From Rhodospirillales bacterium (GTDB lineage: Bacteria; Pseudomonadota; Alphaproteobacteria; Reyranellales; Reyranellaceae), in NCBI GenBank assembly GCA_947466085.1, contig CANIEC010000040.1, positions 1 to 33,613 on the forward strand: a stretch of 33,613 nt of DNA. Reading direction: 5' to 3'. Below are positions 1 through 8,213 of the stretch, piece by piece. The position numbers and the translations under genes were made by a program. The notes beneath the pieces were generated by a model. That model saw only the letters and a program-made list of their open reading frames with translations, was not told the origin of the DNA and did no database searches. The stretch's first letter is position 1; every line of letters starts with the position of its first letter.

Positions 1-1
1 C

Positions 2-385
2 CAGTTCTCCGAACTGGTCACCAATATGGGCGGCACCGTCTCCAAAAAGGAGTATTGGGGCCTGCGCTCGCTGACCTACCGCATCAAGAAGAACCGCAAG
101 GGTCACTACACCCTGCTCAACATCGACGCTCCTTCGGCCGCGGTGAAGGAAATGGAGCGCACGATGTCGATCAACGAAGACATCATCCGCTTCCTGACCG
201 TGCGCGTCGACGCGCTCGAGGAAGTCCCTTCGGCGATCATGGTGCGCAGCGCCGAGAAGTCCGACCGTCCAGGCGGCGATCGTGGCGATCGCTGGGGCGA
301 TCGCCCGCCGCGTCGCGAGCGTCCGCGCTTCGGTGACGAGGGCGGTGTCGCTCCGTCGGTTGCTGAAACGGGAGAGGAAGCATGA
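2..385 (+). CDS. rpsF: 30S ribosomal protein bS6 (5' end missing)
   Basis: This is the C-terminal part of ribosomal protein bS6, which binds 16S rRNA together with bS18 in the platform of the small subunit. The reading frame is open from base 2, so the true start lies outside the window, and about 25 residues are missing by comparison with the usual family start. The segment [20 protein letters not shown] followed by KNRKGHY is the typical bS6 core. After the core comes a charged tail of about 45 residues, rich in Gly, Asp and Arg, with three GDR units, ending in an acidic stretch. Such low-complexity tails are common in alphaproteobacterial bS6. The stop overlaps the rpsR start by 4 bp (ATGA), which indicates translational coupling. 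Confidence 0.96.
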   Translation, partial: QFSELVTNMGGTVSKKEYWGLRSLTYRIKKNRKGHYTLLNIDAPSAAVKEMERTMSINEDIIRFLTVRVDALEEVPSAIMVRSAEKSDRPGGDRGDRWGDRPPRRERPRFGDEGGVAPSVAETGEEA

Positions 386-615
386 GCGCCCAACGTCGTC
401 CGTTCACCCGCCGCCGCAAGAGCTGCCCGTTCTCCGGCGCCAATGCTCCGAAGATCGACTACAAGGACGTTCGCCTCCTGCAGCGCTTCATTTCCGAACG
501 CGGCAAGATCGTTCCGAGCCGCATTTCCGCGGTCTCGTCCAAGAAGCAGCGCGAACTCGCCCAGGCGATCAAGCGCGCGCGCTTCCTGGCGCTCCTGCCC
601 TACCTCATCGCCTAG
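382..615 (+). CDS. rpsR: 30S ribosomal protein bS18
   Basis: The gene encodes bS18, a small basic protein that pairs with bS6 on 16S rRNA. The 77-residue length is normal for the family. The N-terminal basic stretch [15 protein letters not shown] and the segment [19 protein letters not shown] are hallmark bS18 sequence. The start overlaps the end of rpsF by 4 bp, and GGAGAGGAAG just upstream acts as ribosome binding site. It lies 15 bp before rplI in the same operon. In many alphaproteobacteria a DUF2232 membrane protein gene sits between rpsR and rplI; it is absent here. Confidence 0.97.
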   Translation: MSAQRRPFTRRRKSCPFSGANAPKIDYKDVRLLQRFISERGKIVPSRISAVSSKKQRELAQAIKRARFLALLPYLIA

Positions 616-630
616 CCGGGAGACGAAATC

Positions 631-1278
631 ATGCCGATGAACGTCATCCTGCTCGAGCGCGTGCCGAAGCTCGGCCAGATGGGCGACGTTGTGAAGGTGA
701 AGCCCGGCTTCGCCCGCAACTTCCTCCTGCCGCAGAAGAAGGCGCTGCGCGCGACCAAGGACAACATCACCTACTTCGAATCGCAGCGTAAGGTCCTGGA
801 GGCGCAGAACCTCGAGCGTCGCCAGGAAGCCGAAGCGGTCGGCGCCAAGATGAGCGACCTGAAGGTCACCATCATTCGCCAGGCCTCGGAGGCGCTCCAG
901 CTCTACGGTTCGGTCACCTCTCGCGACATCGCCGACGGAGCCGGCGCGCAGGGCGTGAAGATCGAGCGCAGCCAGGTCGAACTCGACAAGCCGATCAAGG
1001 CCCTGGGCGAACACAAGATCAAGATCCACCTCCATCCGGAAGTCGTGGTCGAGATCTCCGTGTTGGTCGCCCGTTCCGCCGAGGAAGCCGAATTCCTCGC
1101 CAAGGGCGGCAGGCTGGTCGCGGAGACCGAGCGTGCGGCCATGGAAGCCGCCGAAGCAGCACAGCGCGCGGCCGACCAGGCCGCCGCGCTGTTCGAGGCC
1201 AAGTCGGCCGAGGCTGCCGAGGGCGAAGGCGAGACCGCCGAGGCTCCGGCCGAGGAAACGCCGGCCGACCAGAAGTAA
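631..1278 (+). CDS. rplI: 50S ribosomal protein bL9
   Basis: The gene encodes bL9, an elongated protein at the base of the L1 stalk that helps maintain reading-frame fidelity. The N-terminal domain shows the family motif [20 protein letters not shown] and then [15 protein letters not shown] (residues 4 to about 40), followed by a helical linker and the C-terminal globular domain. The protein has 215 residues against about 150 in E. coli. The excess is an Ala/Glu-rich tail from about residue 165 on, predicted to be helical or disordered and also seen in other alphaproteobacteria. A GGGAGA sequence at 618-623 is the ribosome binding site. It is the last gene of the operon, with a terminator starting 34 bp after the stop. 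Confidence 0.97.
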   Translation: MPMNVILLERVPKLGQMGDVVKVKPGFARNFLLPQKKALRATKDNITYFESQRKVLEAQNLERRQEAEAVGAKMSDLKVTIIRQASEALQLYGSVTSRDIADGAGAQGVKIERSQVELDKPIKALGEHKIKIHLHPEVVVEISVLVARSAEEAEFLAKGGRLVAETERAAMEAAEAAQRAADQAAALFEAKSAEAAEGEGETAEAPAEETPADQK

Positions 1279-1311
1279 AACGCGTGCCGACAGGCACCGC
1301 GCAGCTCTTCG

Positions 1312-1351
1312 AACGCATGTCATCGCACCGCGGTGGCATGCGTTTTCTTTT
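1312..1351 (+). terminator. Rho-independent terminator after rplI
   Basis: A perfect 8-bp stem is formed by AACGCATG (1312-1319) and CATGCGTT (1337-1344), followed directly by a T-rich tract to 1351. The loop contains a separate 10-bp palindrome, CACCGCGGTG (1326-1335). It closes the ribosomal operon and lies only 9 bp before the start of the next gene. Confidence 0.75.
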
Positions 1352-1360
1352 GGTGAATCC

Positions 1361-2998
1361 ATGATCTGGCGACTGGGCGCCGTCGCCGTGGCCGCCGTCG
1401 TTGCGCTGCCCCTGCTCGGCATCGCCTCCAGCCTGTTCAGCGACCAGCGCGAACTCTGGCGTCATCTCGCCGAGACCCAGCTTCGCGACATTCTCGGCAA
1501 CACCATCATCCTGCTGATCGGCGTCGGGCTCGGTACCGTCGTGATCGGCACCGGCACGGCCTGGCTCGTGACGATGTGCCGGTTTCCCGGAAGCCGGATG
1601 CTGCAATGGGCGTTGCTCTTGCCGCTCGTCATGCCGACCTACATCATCGGCTATGCCTACGCCGACCTGCTGACCTTCGCGGGCCCGCTGCAGTCGGCGT
1701 TGCGCGCCGCCACGGGGTGGAGCCGTGGCGATTACTGGTTTCCCAACTTCGGATCATCCCAGGGCGTCGCCCTGCTCTTCACGCTGGTCCTCTACCCCTA
1801 CGTCTATCTTTCCGCGCGCGCGGCGTTCCTTGCCCAGTCGCAGTCGCTGCTCGAGGCGAGCCGCATCCTCGGCAACGGGGCCTGGCGCACCTTCCTGCGC
1901 ATCGGCCTGCCGCTCGCCCGCCCGGCCATCGCCGCCGGCACGGCCCTCGCGCTGCTGGAGACCCTCGCCGACTTCGGCACCGTCCAGTATTACGGCATCC
2001 ACACCTTCACTACGGCGATCTATCGAACCTGGTACGGCATGGGAAACCGCGAGGGTGCCGCGCAGCTCTCGATGGTTCTCATCCTGATCGCGGTCGTCCT
2101 CGTCGCCCTGGAACGCCGGTCGCGCGGCGGCGCCCACTTCGCCATCGCCTCGAACCTGCGCTACGTCGCCGAACCGGTGCAGCTCCCCCTGCCCGCAGGT
2201 CTCGCCGCATTCGCGGCCTGCTCTCTGCCGATCGTGCTCGGCTTCGTGGTGCCAACGGCACATCTCGCGCAGCTCGCCGTGTCGTCCGGAGTGCTGGTGA
2301 CCGACCGCCAATTCATCGGCGATGCCTTGAACAGCCTGATCCTGGCGACGGTGGCGGCTGCGATCATCGTCGGTCTCGCCGTGTTCCTGAGCTACGCCGG
2401 ACGCCTTGTCCGCCGACGACTGCTCCACCAAACCATCGCCTTCGCATCACTCGGCTATGCGATCCCCGGCGCCGTCATCGCCGTCGGCGTGCTGCTGCCG
2501 CTGGCGTTCGCCGATCGCGGCCTCGACCTGCTCTCGCGGCAGGTCCTCGGCGTTCCGACCGGCCTGCTCTTGAGTGGCACCGCTTTCGCCCTGATCGTTG
2601 CCTATACGGTTCGCTTCCTCGCCGTCGGCATGGCCAACGTCGCGCCCGGGCTTGCCGCGATCGATCCAGCCATGGACGCGAGCGCGCGGATCCTCGGGGC
2701 CCGGCCGCGCCAGGTCCTGTGGCGTATCCATCTGCCGGTGCTGCGGGTGCCGGCCCTGACGGCCGGCATCGTCGCATTCGTCGAGGTTCTAAAAGAGCTG
2801 CCGGCGACCCTGCTGATCCGGCCGTTCAACTTCGACACGCTGGCCGTCGGGGTCTACCGCTTCGCATCCGATGAGCGCCTCGCTCAGGCGGCCGTCGGAT
2901 CGATCCTCATCGTCACCGTGTCGCTTGCGCCGGTGATCCTCCTGAGCCGCACCGTGGCGGCGTCGGGACGGCCTACTTCCAGCCAGCCCGGTCCATGA
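1361..2998 (+). CDS. Ferric iron ABC transporter permease (FbpB/SfuB type)
   Basis: This is a fused two-domain inner-membrane permease of the iron(III) ABC importer family, which moves Fe3+ handed over by a periplasmic binding protein. The ATG at 1361 gives 545 residues, the usual size; the longer open frame upstream runs into rplI and lacks similarity. About twelve hydrophobic segments are visible. Each half carries an EAA-type loop that docks on the ATPase: EASRILGNGAWRTFLRIGLP near residues 165-184, and DASARILGARPRQVLWRIHLP near 439-459. There is only a weak GGTGAA before the start, and no promoter is obvious between the rplI terminator and the start. The 3' end overlaps the convergent binding-protein gene by 26 bp. 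The matching ATPase gene is not in the window. Confidence 0.9.
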   Translation: MIWRLGAVAVAAVVALPLLGIASSLFSDQRELWRHLAETQLRDILGNTIILLIGVGLGTVVIGTGTAWLVTMCRFPGSRMLQWALLLPLVMPTYIIGYAYADLLTFAGPLQSALRAATGWSRGDYWFPNFGSSQGVALLFTLVLYPYVYLSARAAFLAQSQSLLEASRILGNGAWRTFLRIGLPLARPAIAAGTALALLETLADFGTVQYYGIHTFTTAIYRTWYGMGNREGAAQLSMVLILIAVVLVALERRSRGGAHFAIASNLRYVAEPVQLPLPAGLAAFAACSLPIVLGFVVPTAHLAQLAVSSGVLVTDRQFIGDALNSLILATVAAAIIVGLAVFLSYAGRLVRRRLLHQTIAFASLGYAIPGAVIAVGVLLPLAFADRGLDLLSRQVLGVPTGLLLSGTAFALIVAYTVRFLAVGMANVAPGLAAIDPAMDASARILGARPRQVLWRIHLPVLRVPALTAGIVAFVEVLKELPATLLIRPFNFDTLAVGVYRFASDERLAQAAVGSILIVTVSLAPVILLSRTVAASGRPTSSQPGP

Positions 2999-4007
2999 TC
3001 TTCAGCGCCTCGGCGTTGTTCTGCGCGAACACGCGGGCGTTGAGCTGATCTTCCTTGAACGTGCCGAGTTCCTTGAGCTGCGGCGACAGCTCGACCGAGG
3101 CAACGACCGGGTACTCCGAATTGCCGTCCGCGAAGTACTTCTGGGCCTGCGGCGAGACCAGATATTCGAGGAACTTGACGGCCGCCTGCTTGTTCGGCGC
3201 ATGCTTGGCGATGCCACCCGCGCTCAGGTTCACGTGCGTGCCACGGTTCGCCTGGTTCGGGAAGATGACGCTCAGTTTGGCGACGACTTCGCGGTCCTCC
3301 GGCTTGGCGGAGCGCATCAGGTTCACGAAGTAGTAGGTGTTCACGACGGCGACGTCGCCCTCGCCGGCTGCGGCAGCCTTGATCTGGTCGGTGTCGCCGC
3401 CGCGCGGCGGACGCGCCAGGTTGGCGGCAACGCCCTTGGCCCAGGCTTCCGTCTTCTCCGGACCGTTGGCCGCCAGGACGGCGCCGGTGAGCGACTGATT
3501 GTAGATGTTGCCCGAAGAACGGATGAGCAGCTTGTCCTTCCACTTCGGATCAGCCAGGTCCTCGTAGGTCTGAGGCGCGGAGGCAGCCTGCATCTTGTCC
3601 TTGTTGAAGACGAAGACGCGGGCACGCTTGGAAAAGCCGAACCAGGTGTTGTCGGGATCGCGCAGGTGCGCGGGGATGGTCTTGGCCAGGACGGCCGAGT
3701 CGGTTGCCTGCAGGAGCCCCATCTCGCGGGCGCGCTCGATGCGGCCGGCGTCGACCGTGATGAGCACGTCGCACGGGCTCTTGTCGCCTTCGGTGCGAAG
3801 ACGCTGGATGAGCGGATCGGGCTCGGCATCGACGCGGTTGATCTTGACGCCCGTCAGGTCCGCGAAATTGCCGTACAGGGCCTCGTCGGTCTTATAGTGG
3901 CGGGCCGAGTAGAGGTTGAGCGTTCCGCCCTGCGCCCAGGCCCGTCGGGCGATGAAAACACCCGAGCCAAACGCCAGGCCGGTCTTCACGAGCGCACGTC
4001 TCTTCAC
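2973..4007 (-). CDS. Fe(3+) ABC transporter periplasmic binding protein
   Basis: The product is an extracellular solute-binding protein of the FbpA/FutA family. The 344-residue protein begins with MKRRALVKTG, a twin-arginine-like signal peptide ending near AWA-Q at residue 26. The mature start GTLNLYSARHYKTDEALY is typical of this family. A tyrosine pair in NTYYFVNL probably contributes to Fe3+ coordination, as in FbpA/FutA. The start has GGAG about 10 bp upstream. The gene is convergent with the permease, an unusual arrangement, since these genes normally form one operon. Two dyads upstream (4030-4044 and 4070-4082) may be operator sites. The specificity for iron is inferred from the family. 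Confidence 0.9.
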   Translation of the reverse strand: MKRRALVKTGLAFGSGVFIARRAWAQGGTLNLYSARHYKTDEALYGNFADLTGVKINRVDAEPDPLIQRLRTEGDKSPCDVLITVDAGRIERAREMGLLQATDSAVLAKTIPAHLRDPDNTWFGFSKRARVFVFNKDKMQAASAPQTYEDLADPKWKDKLLIRSSGNIYNQSLTGAVLAANGPEKTEAWAKGVAANLARPPRGGDTDQIKAAAAGEGDVAVVNTYYFVNLMRSAKPEDREVVAKLSVIFPNQANRGTHVNLSAGGIAKHAPNKQAAVKFLEYLVSPQAQKYFADGNSEYPVVASVELSPQLKELGTFKEDQLNARVFAQNNAEALKIMDRAGWK

Positions 4008-4029
4008 GTCATTCTCCGCTGCGAGTGCG

Positions 4030-4082
4030 TATCAATGCCTGATATCACCCGCGGTGTACGACGGCAATCTAAATGCGATTTA
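4030..4082 (-). promoter_or_regulatory. Candidate operator region: two dyads upstream of the iron-binding protein gene
   Basis: Two inverted repeats lie upstream of the start at 4007. The first is TATCA-N5-TGATA at 4030-4044, and the second is TAAAT-GCG-ATTTA at 4070-4082. Both are AT-rich islands in a GC-rich background, as expected for binding sites of iron regulators such as Fur, Irr or RirA. Neither matches a consensus closely enough for me to name the regulator. The sites also lie within 155 bp of the divergent cfa gene. Confidence 0.35.
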
Positions 4083-4181
4083 TTCCCATTCACCTCGACC
4101 AAATTTTGTGCGCCCACCCCTTTGCGTCGAAAAAGCGGATGTGACTAAAATCTGGGCAGCGACACATTGGAGTGATCCGTC

Positions 4182-5420
4182 GTGCTGCTGGCGCAGGTCC
4201 TTGCCCGGATCGTGAGCGAAGGCCAACTGACCATCATCGATGAGGGTGGGCGGTCGCATCAGATCAAGGGCGCAAAAACCGGTCCCGCTGTAACCATGCG
4301 GGTCCACGACTGGTGGACCGGCATCCGCCTTGCCTTCCACCCCCGGCTCGCTTTGGGCGAGGCCTACATGGATGGTCGTCTTACCGTCGAGCAGGGCGAC
4401 CTCTACGATCTGCTCGACCTCCTCGGACGCAACATGAGCGCCGTCGATTCCACGGCCGTGATGCGCTGGTCCTACACGCTCCAGCGGTGGCTACGTGTGC
4501 TGGAGCAGTACAACCCCATCGGCAAAGCCCAGAAGAACGTGGCACACCACTACGATCTCAGAGGCGAACTCTACGACTTCTTCCTTGATCCCGACCGGCA
4601 GTATTCCTGCGCCTACTTCAGGACCGGCAGCGAACCGCTGGAGACGGCACAGGCCGATAAGAAGGCGCACATCGCGGCCAAGCTTCTCCTCAGTCCCGGC
4701 CAGAAGGTGCTCGACATCGGATCGGGCTGGGGCGGCATGGGCCTCTACCTCGCCCGAGCCTTCGACGTCGATGTCACCGGCGTCACCCTCTCGCGCGAGC
4801 AGCACGGCGTTTCGAGCCGCCGCGCCGTCGACGAGGGCGTCTCAGACAAGGTCCGCTTCAAGCTTCTCGACTATCGCGAGGAACCGGGTCGCTACGACCG
4901 CATCGTTTCGGTCGGCATGTTCGAGCATGTCGGCTCCGCGCACTATCTTGAATACTTCACGAAGGTGAAGGAGCTGCTGGCGGACGACGGCGTGATGCTG
5001 CTGCATTCGATCGGCCGCATGGAGCCGCCGGGCGGCACCAACACCTGGCTCCGCAAGTACATCTTTCCCGGCGGGTACAGCCCCGCCCTGTCGGAAGTGC
5101 TGGCGGCGATCGAGAAGGCAGGACTTTGGGTGACCGACATCGAAGTGCTGCGTCTGCATTATGCAGAGACGCTGCGTCTCTGGCGCGAGCGCTTCCTCGC
5201 CAACAGGGAACGGATCAAGGAGCTTGCCGGCTACGACGATCGCTTCTGCCGGATGTGGGAATTCTACCTCTCGGGCTGCGAAGTCGCGTTCCGCTACATG
5301 CAGCAAATGGTGTTTCAGATCCAGATCACGCGGCGGCAGGATGCGGTCCCGCTCGTCCGTGACTACATGGTCACCGAAGAACGTCTGAAGAACGTCGCGG
5401 GGGCCATGGCTGCCGAGTAG
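4182..5420 (+). CDS. cfa: Cyclopropane-fatty-acyl-phospholipid synthase
   Basis: The enzyme transfers a methylene group from S-adenosylmethionine to the double bond of unsaturated acyl chains in membrane phospholipids, a stationary-phase and acid-stress modification. The 412-residue product shows the SAM-binding motif VLDIGSGWGG at 176-185, NPIGKAQKNVAHHYDL before it, YSCAYF with the conserved Cys at 143, VGMFEHVG, and FPGGYSPALSEV. The segment MWEFYLSGCEVAFR supplies the C-terminal conserved Cys region. The start is GTG at 4182, with TTGGAG about 10 bp upstream; no better ATG exists before the conserved N-terminal part. It is transcribed away from the iron-binding protein gene. It is not part of the usual rplI-dnaB neighbourhood. 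Confidence 0.94.
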   Translation: MLLAQVLARIVSEGQLTIIDEGGRSHQIKGAKTGPAVTMRVHDWWTGIRLAFHPRLALGEAYMDGRLTVEQGDLYDLLDLLGRNMSAVDSTAVMRWSYTLQRWLRVLEQYNPIGKAQKNVAHHYDLRGELYDFFLDPDRQYSCAYFRTGSEPLETAQADKKAHIAAKLLLSPGQKVLDIGSGWGGMGLYLARAFDVDVTGVTLSREQHGVSSRRAVDEGVSDKVRFKLLDYREEPGRYDRIVSVGMFEHVGSAHYLEYFTKVKELLADDGVMLLHSIGRMEPPGGTNTWLRKYIFPGGYSPALSEVLAAIEKAGLWVTDIEVLRLHYAETLRLWRERFLANRERIKELAGYDDRFCRMWEFYLSGCEVAFRYMQQMVFQIQITRRQDAVPLVRDYMVTEERLKNVAGAMAAE

Positions 5421-5507
5421 GAAGGTATCCTCGCTACGCTCGGGATAAACCGGCGCCCTGAATCTTTGCACTGTGATCCCCCTCCCATCTTGGGCAAAGA
5501 CAATGTG

Positions 5508-7034
5508 ATGGAGCCACTCAAAGAGTCCTCGAATGTCACGCGCCTGCCCGGCGCCGAAGATGCGCGCCTTCGCGAGCCGCCGCACAACTTCGAGGCGGAG
5601 CAGGCGCTGCTCGGCTCAATCCTCGTGAACAATGCCGCCTATCAGCGCGTGGCCGAGTTCCTGCGCCCCGAACATTTCGCCGACCCGTCGCACGGCAAAC
5701 TCTACGATTCGCTGTCGCGCCTGATCGAGCGCGGCCAGGTCGTGAGCGCCGTCACGCTCAAGACCTACGTCGAGCAGGATCCCGCCATGAAGGAAGCCGG
5801 AGGCGCGGCCTACCTCGCCCGGCTCGCCGCAGCTTCCGTGCATGTGATCGACGCTGCGGCGTTCGGTCGGGCCGTGCACGACCTGTACCTCCGCCGGCAG
5901 CTCATCGATCTCGGCGAGAACGTCGTCAACGGCGCCTTCTCCGGCGACGTCGACGAGACGGCACTGCAGCAGATCGAGGTTGCTGAAAAGAAGCTCTACG
6001 ACCTTGCGACGACCGGCCAGACCGAGGGTGGCTTCAAACCGTTCCGCATGGCTCTTACCGAAGCCATGACCGCGGCCGAGGCAGCCTATGGCCGCGAGGG
6101 CAAGCTCACCGGCGTGGCGACGGGCCTGTCCACCCTCGACCAGTTGCTGGGCGGACTGCACCGATCCGACCTCCTGATCCTCGCCGGCCGCCCGTCGATG
6201 GGAAAGACCGCACTGGCGACCAACATCGCCTTCAACGCCGCAAAGGCCTACCGTGAGGAGATCGTCGACGGGCACCCGAAGGCAGTGGATGGTGCAGTCG
6301 TCGGCTTCTTCTCGCTGGAAATGTCCGCCGAGCAGCTCGCCACCCGCATGCTGTCCGAGCAGGCCGAACTTTCCTCCGAGAAAATCCGCAAGGGCGAAAT
6401 GAACAGCACCGAATTCGACACGGTGCTGAACGTCAGCCACGAACTCGAGCACCTGAACTTCTTCATCGACGACACGCCCGCGCTGTCCATCGCCGCACTG
6501 CGCACCCGCGCCCGCCGGCTGAAGCGGACGCACGGGCTCGGCCTGATCATCGTCGACTACCTCCAGCTGCTCAATCCGTCGGGCAAGAGCCGCCAGGAGA
6601 ATCGCGTCCAGGAGGTCTCGGAAATCACCCGAGGATTGAAGACGCTCGCCAAGGAACTGGACGTACCGGTGGTCGCCTTGTCGCAGCTCTCCCGCGCCGT
6701 CGAGCAGCGCGAGGACAAGCGCCCCCAGCTCGCAGATCTTCGCGAATCGGGCTCGATCGAGCAGGACGCCGACGTCGTCATGTTCGTCTACCGTGAAGAA
6801 TACTACCTGACCCGCACCGAGCCCGCGCGACGCGCCGAGGAGAGCGACCAGAAGTTCAACGAACGCCACGACGCCTGGAAGCAGCGCTGCGAGGAAACCT
6901 ACGGCAAGGCCGAGGTCATCGTGGCCAAGCAGCGACATGGGCCCACAGGCATCGTGCGCCTGTCGTTCGAAGGGAAGTTCACGAAGTTCGGCAATCTAGA
7001 TGTCGGTGCTGACGAGCCCGTACCGGCGTTCTAA
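5508..7034 (+). CDS. dnaB: Replicative DNA helicase DnaB
   Basis: DnaB is the hexameric 5'-3' helicase that unwinds DNA at the replication fork and binds primase. The 508-residue product has the N-terminal primase-interaction domain beginning at PPHNFEAEQALLGSIL, Walker A in GRPSMGKT (227-234), the helix FSLEMSAEQLATRML, Walker B LIIVDYLQLL (346-355), and the C-terminal ALSQLSRAVEQREDKRPQ motif. I chose ATG at 5508; the frame continues upstream only to a TTG at 5466 with no conserved sequence, and the GTG just before 5508 is an alternative. Compared with E. coli there is a short insertion of about 12 residues after Walker A (near 248-262). The stop is followed 9 bp later by alr. Confidence 0.97.
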   Translation: MEPLKESSNVTRLPGAEDARLREPPHNFEAEQALLGSILVNNAAYQRVAEFLRPEHFADPSHGKLYDSLSRLIERGQVVSAVTLKTYVEQDPAMKEAGGAAYLARLAAASVHVIDAAAFGRAVHDLYLRRQLIDLGENVVNGAFSGDVDETALQQIEVAEKKLYDLATTGQTEGGFKPFRMALTEAMTAAEAAYGREGKLTGVATGLSTLDQLLGGLHRSDLLILAGRPSMGKTALATNIAFNAAKAYREEIVDGHPKAVDGAVVGFFSLEMSAEQLATRMLSEQAELSSEKIRKGEMNSTEFDTVLNVSHELEHLNFFIDDTPALSIAALRTRARRLKRTHGLGLIIVDYLQLLNPSGKSRQENRVQEVSEITRGLKTLAKELDVPVVALSQLSRAVEQREDKRPQLADLRESGSIEQDADVVMFVYREEYYLTRTEPARRAEESDQKFNERHDAWKQRCEETYGKAEVIVAKQRHGPTGIVRLSFEGKFTKFGNLDVGADEPVPAF

Positions 7035-7043
7035 GGTCAGGAC

Positions 7044-8213
7044 GTGTCAATTTCCAGCGACGACGACGCGGCCCGGCGGGCCGGCGCAATCCTCTCCATC
7101 GACCTGGGCGCAATCGCGGCCAACTGGCGCGGGCTGCGCGACGCCGGTCGCGCCACCGGCCGGCCGGTCGATTGCGCCGCTGTCCTGAAGGCCGATGCCT
7201 ACGGCACCGGTGCCGCCGTGGTCGGCGCCCGGCTGGCCGCCGAGGGCTGCCGGCACTTCTTCGTGGCCCACATCGACGAGGGGATTGCGCTCCGCCGCGT
7301 TCTGCCCGAGCCGCCGATCTATGTCCTGAACGGACTACTCCCCGGCACCGAGCCCGACTTCGTCGAGCACCGTCTCGTCCCGGTACTCAATCACCTGGCG
7401 CAGCTCAACACCTGGCGGGCCGCCGCCCAGCGCTTCAACCGGGCGCTCGACGCCGTCGTGCATCTCGACACCGGCCTGCACCGGTTGGGCTTTTCTGCAG
7501 AGGACGCGCATGTCCTGATCAACGAGCGCGGCCGGCTGCGCGGCCTGAGGCTTGCCCTGATCATGAGCCACCTGGTGGCGTCGGAGGACACGTCTAACCC
7601 GGTCAACGGCGAGCAACTCTCGCGCTTTCGTACCTTCGTGCGCGCAATGCCGGGCGCGCCGACCTCGCTGGCCAACTCCTCGGGCATCTTCCTGGGGCCG
7701 GACTTCCATTTCGACCTGCTGCGCCCGGGCGCGGCGCTCTACGGCATCAATCCCCTGCCCGGCCAACCCAACCCGATGCTGCCGGTCGTGACCCTGCGCG
7801 CCCACATCCTGCAAGTCCGCCGGATCGATGCCTTCCAGACGGTAGGCTATGGCGGCGCGTGGCGCTCGGCGCGCCCGAGCCGGATCGCGACGATTGCGCT
7901 GGGATATGCCGACGGCTATTTCCGTAACCTCGTCAACCGCACCCATATGCATCTCGCCGGGCATACCGTGCCCGTGATCGGCCGTATCTCCATGGACCTC
8001 GTGACCATCGACGTGACCGACGTGCCGGAAGCCGACTGCCAGCCTGGCGCGCTGGTCGAGATCCTCGGTCCCCACCTCACGCCTGACGATCTCGCCGACC
8101 ATGCCCGGACGAACGCTTATGAGATCATGACTGCGCTCGGCCGGCGCTATCATCGCGCCTATGTCGACGGCTATGCCGGCGGCCCGTCCGATGACACGGG
8201 AGAAGCAGCGTGA
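7044..8213 (+). CDS. alr: Alanine racemase
   Basis: This PLP enzyme interconverts L- and D-alanine and supplies D-Ala for peptidoglycan. The 389-residue product is of normal length. The PLP lysine lies in AVLKADAYGTG (Lys49), the second catalytic base is the Tyr of VGYGGAW (Tyr269), and GRISMDLVTIDVTD is the family signature in the C-terminal beta domain. The start is GTG with AAGGTCAGGA directly upstream, overlapping the dnaB stop. The stop overlaps the GTG start of mlaE by 4 bp. The dnaB-alr pair is common in Proteobacteria. Confidence 0.95.
   Translation: MSISSDDDAARRAGAILSIDLGAIAANWRGLRDAGRATGRPVDCAAVLKADAYGTGAAVVGARLAAEGCRHFFVAHIDEGIALRRVLPEPPIYVLNGLLPGTEPDFVEHRLVPVLNHLAQLNTWRAAAQRFNRALDAVVHLDTGLHRLGFSAEDAHVLINERGRLRGLRLALIMSHLVASEDTSNPVNGEQLSRFRTFVRAMPGAPTSLANSSGIFLGPDFHFDLLRPGAALYGINPLPGQPNPMLPVVTLRAHILQVRRIDAFQTVGYGGAWRSARPSRIATIALGYADGYFRNLVNRTHMHLAGHTVPVIGRISMDLVTIDVTDVPEADCQPGALVEILGPHLTPDDLADHARTNAYEIMTALGRRYHRAYVDGYAGGPSDDTGEAA

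Noticed and set aside
106-1422. A 438-codon open frame on the minus strand over rpsF-rpsR-rplI
   Set aside because: Antisense shadow of well-identified ribosomal genes with low-complexity translation.
5426-5447. Weak hairpin TATCC/GGATA after cfa
   Set aside because: Only five outer base pairs with a 12-nt partly unpaired interior and no T-tract; not convincing as a terminator.
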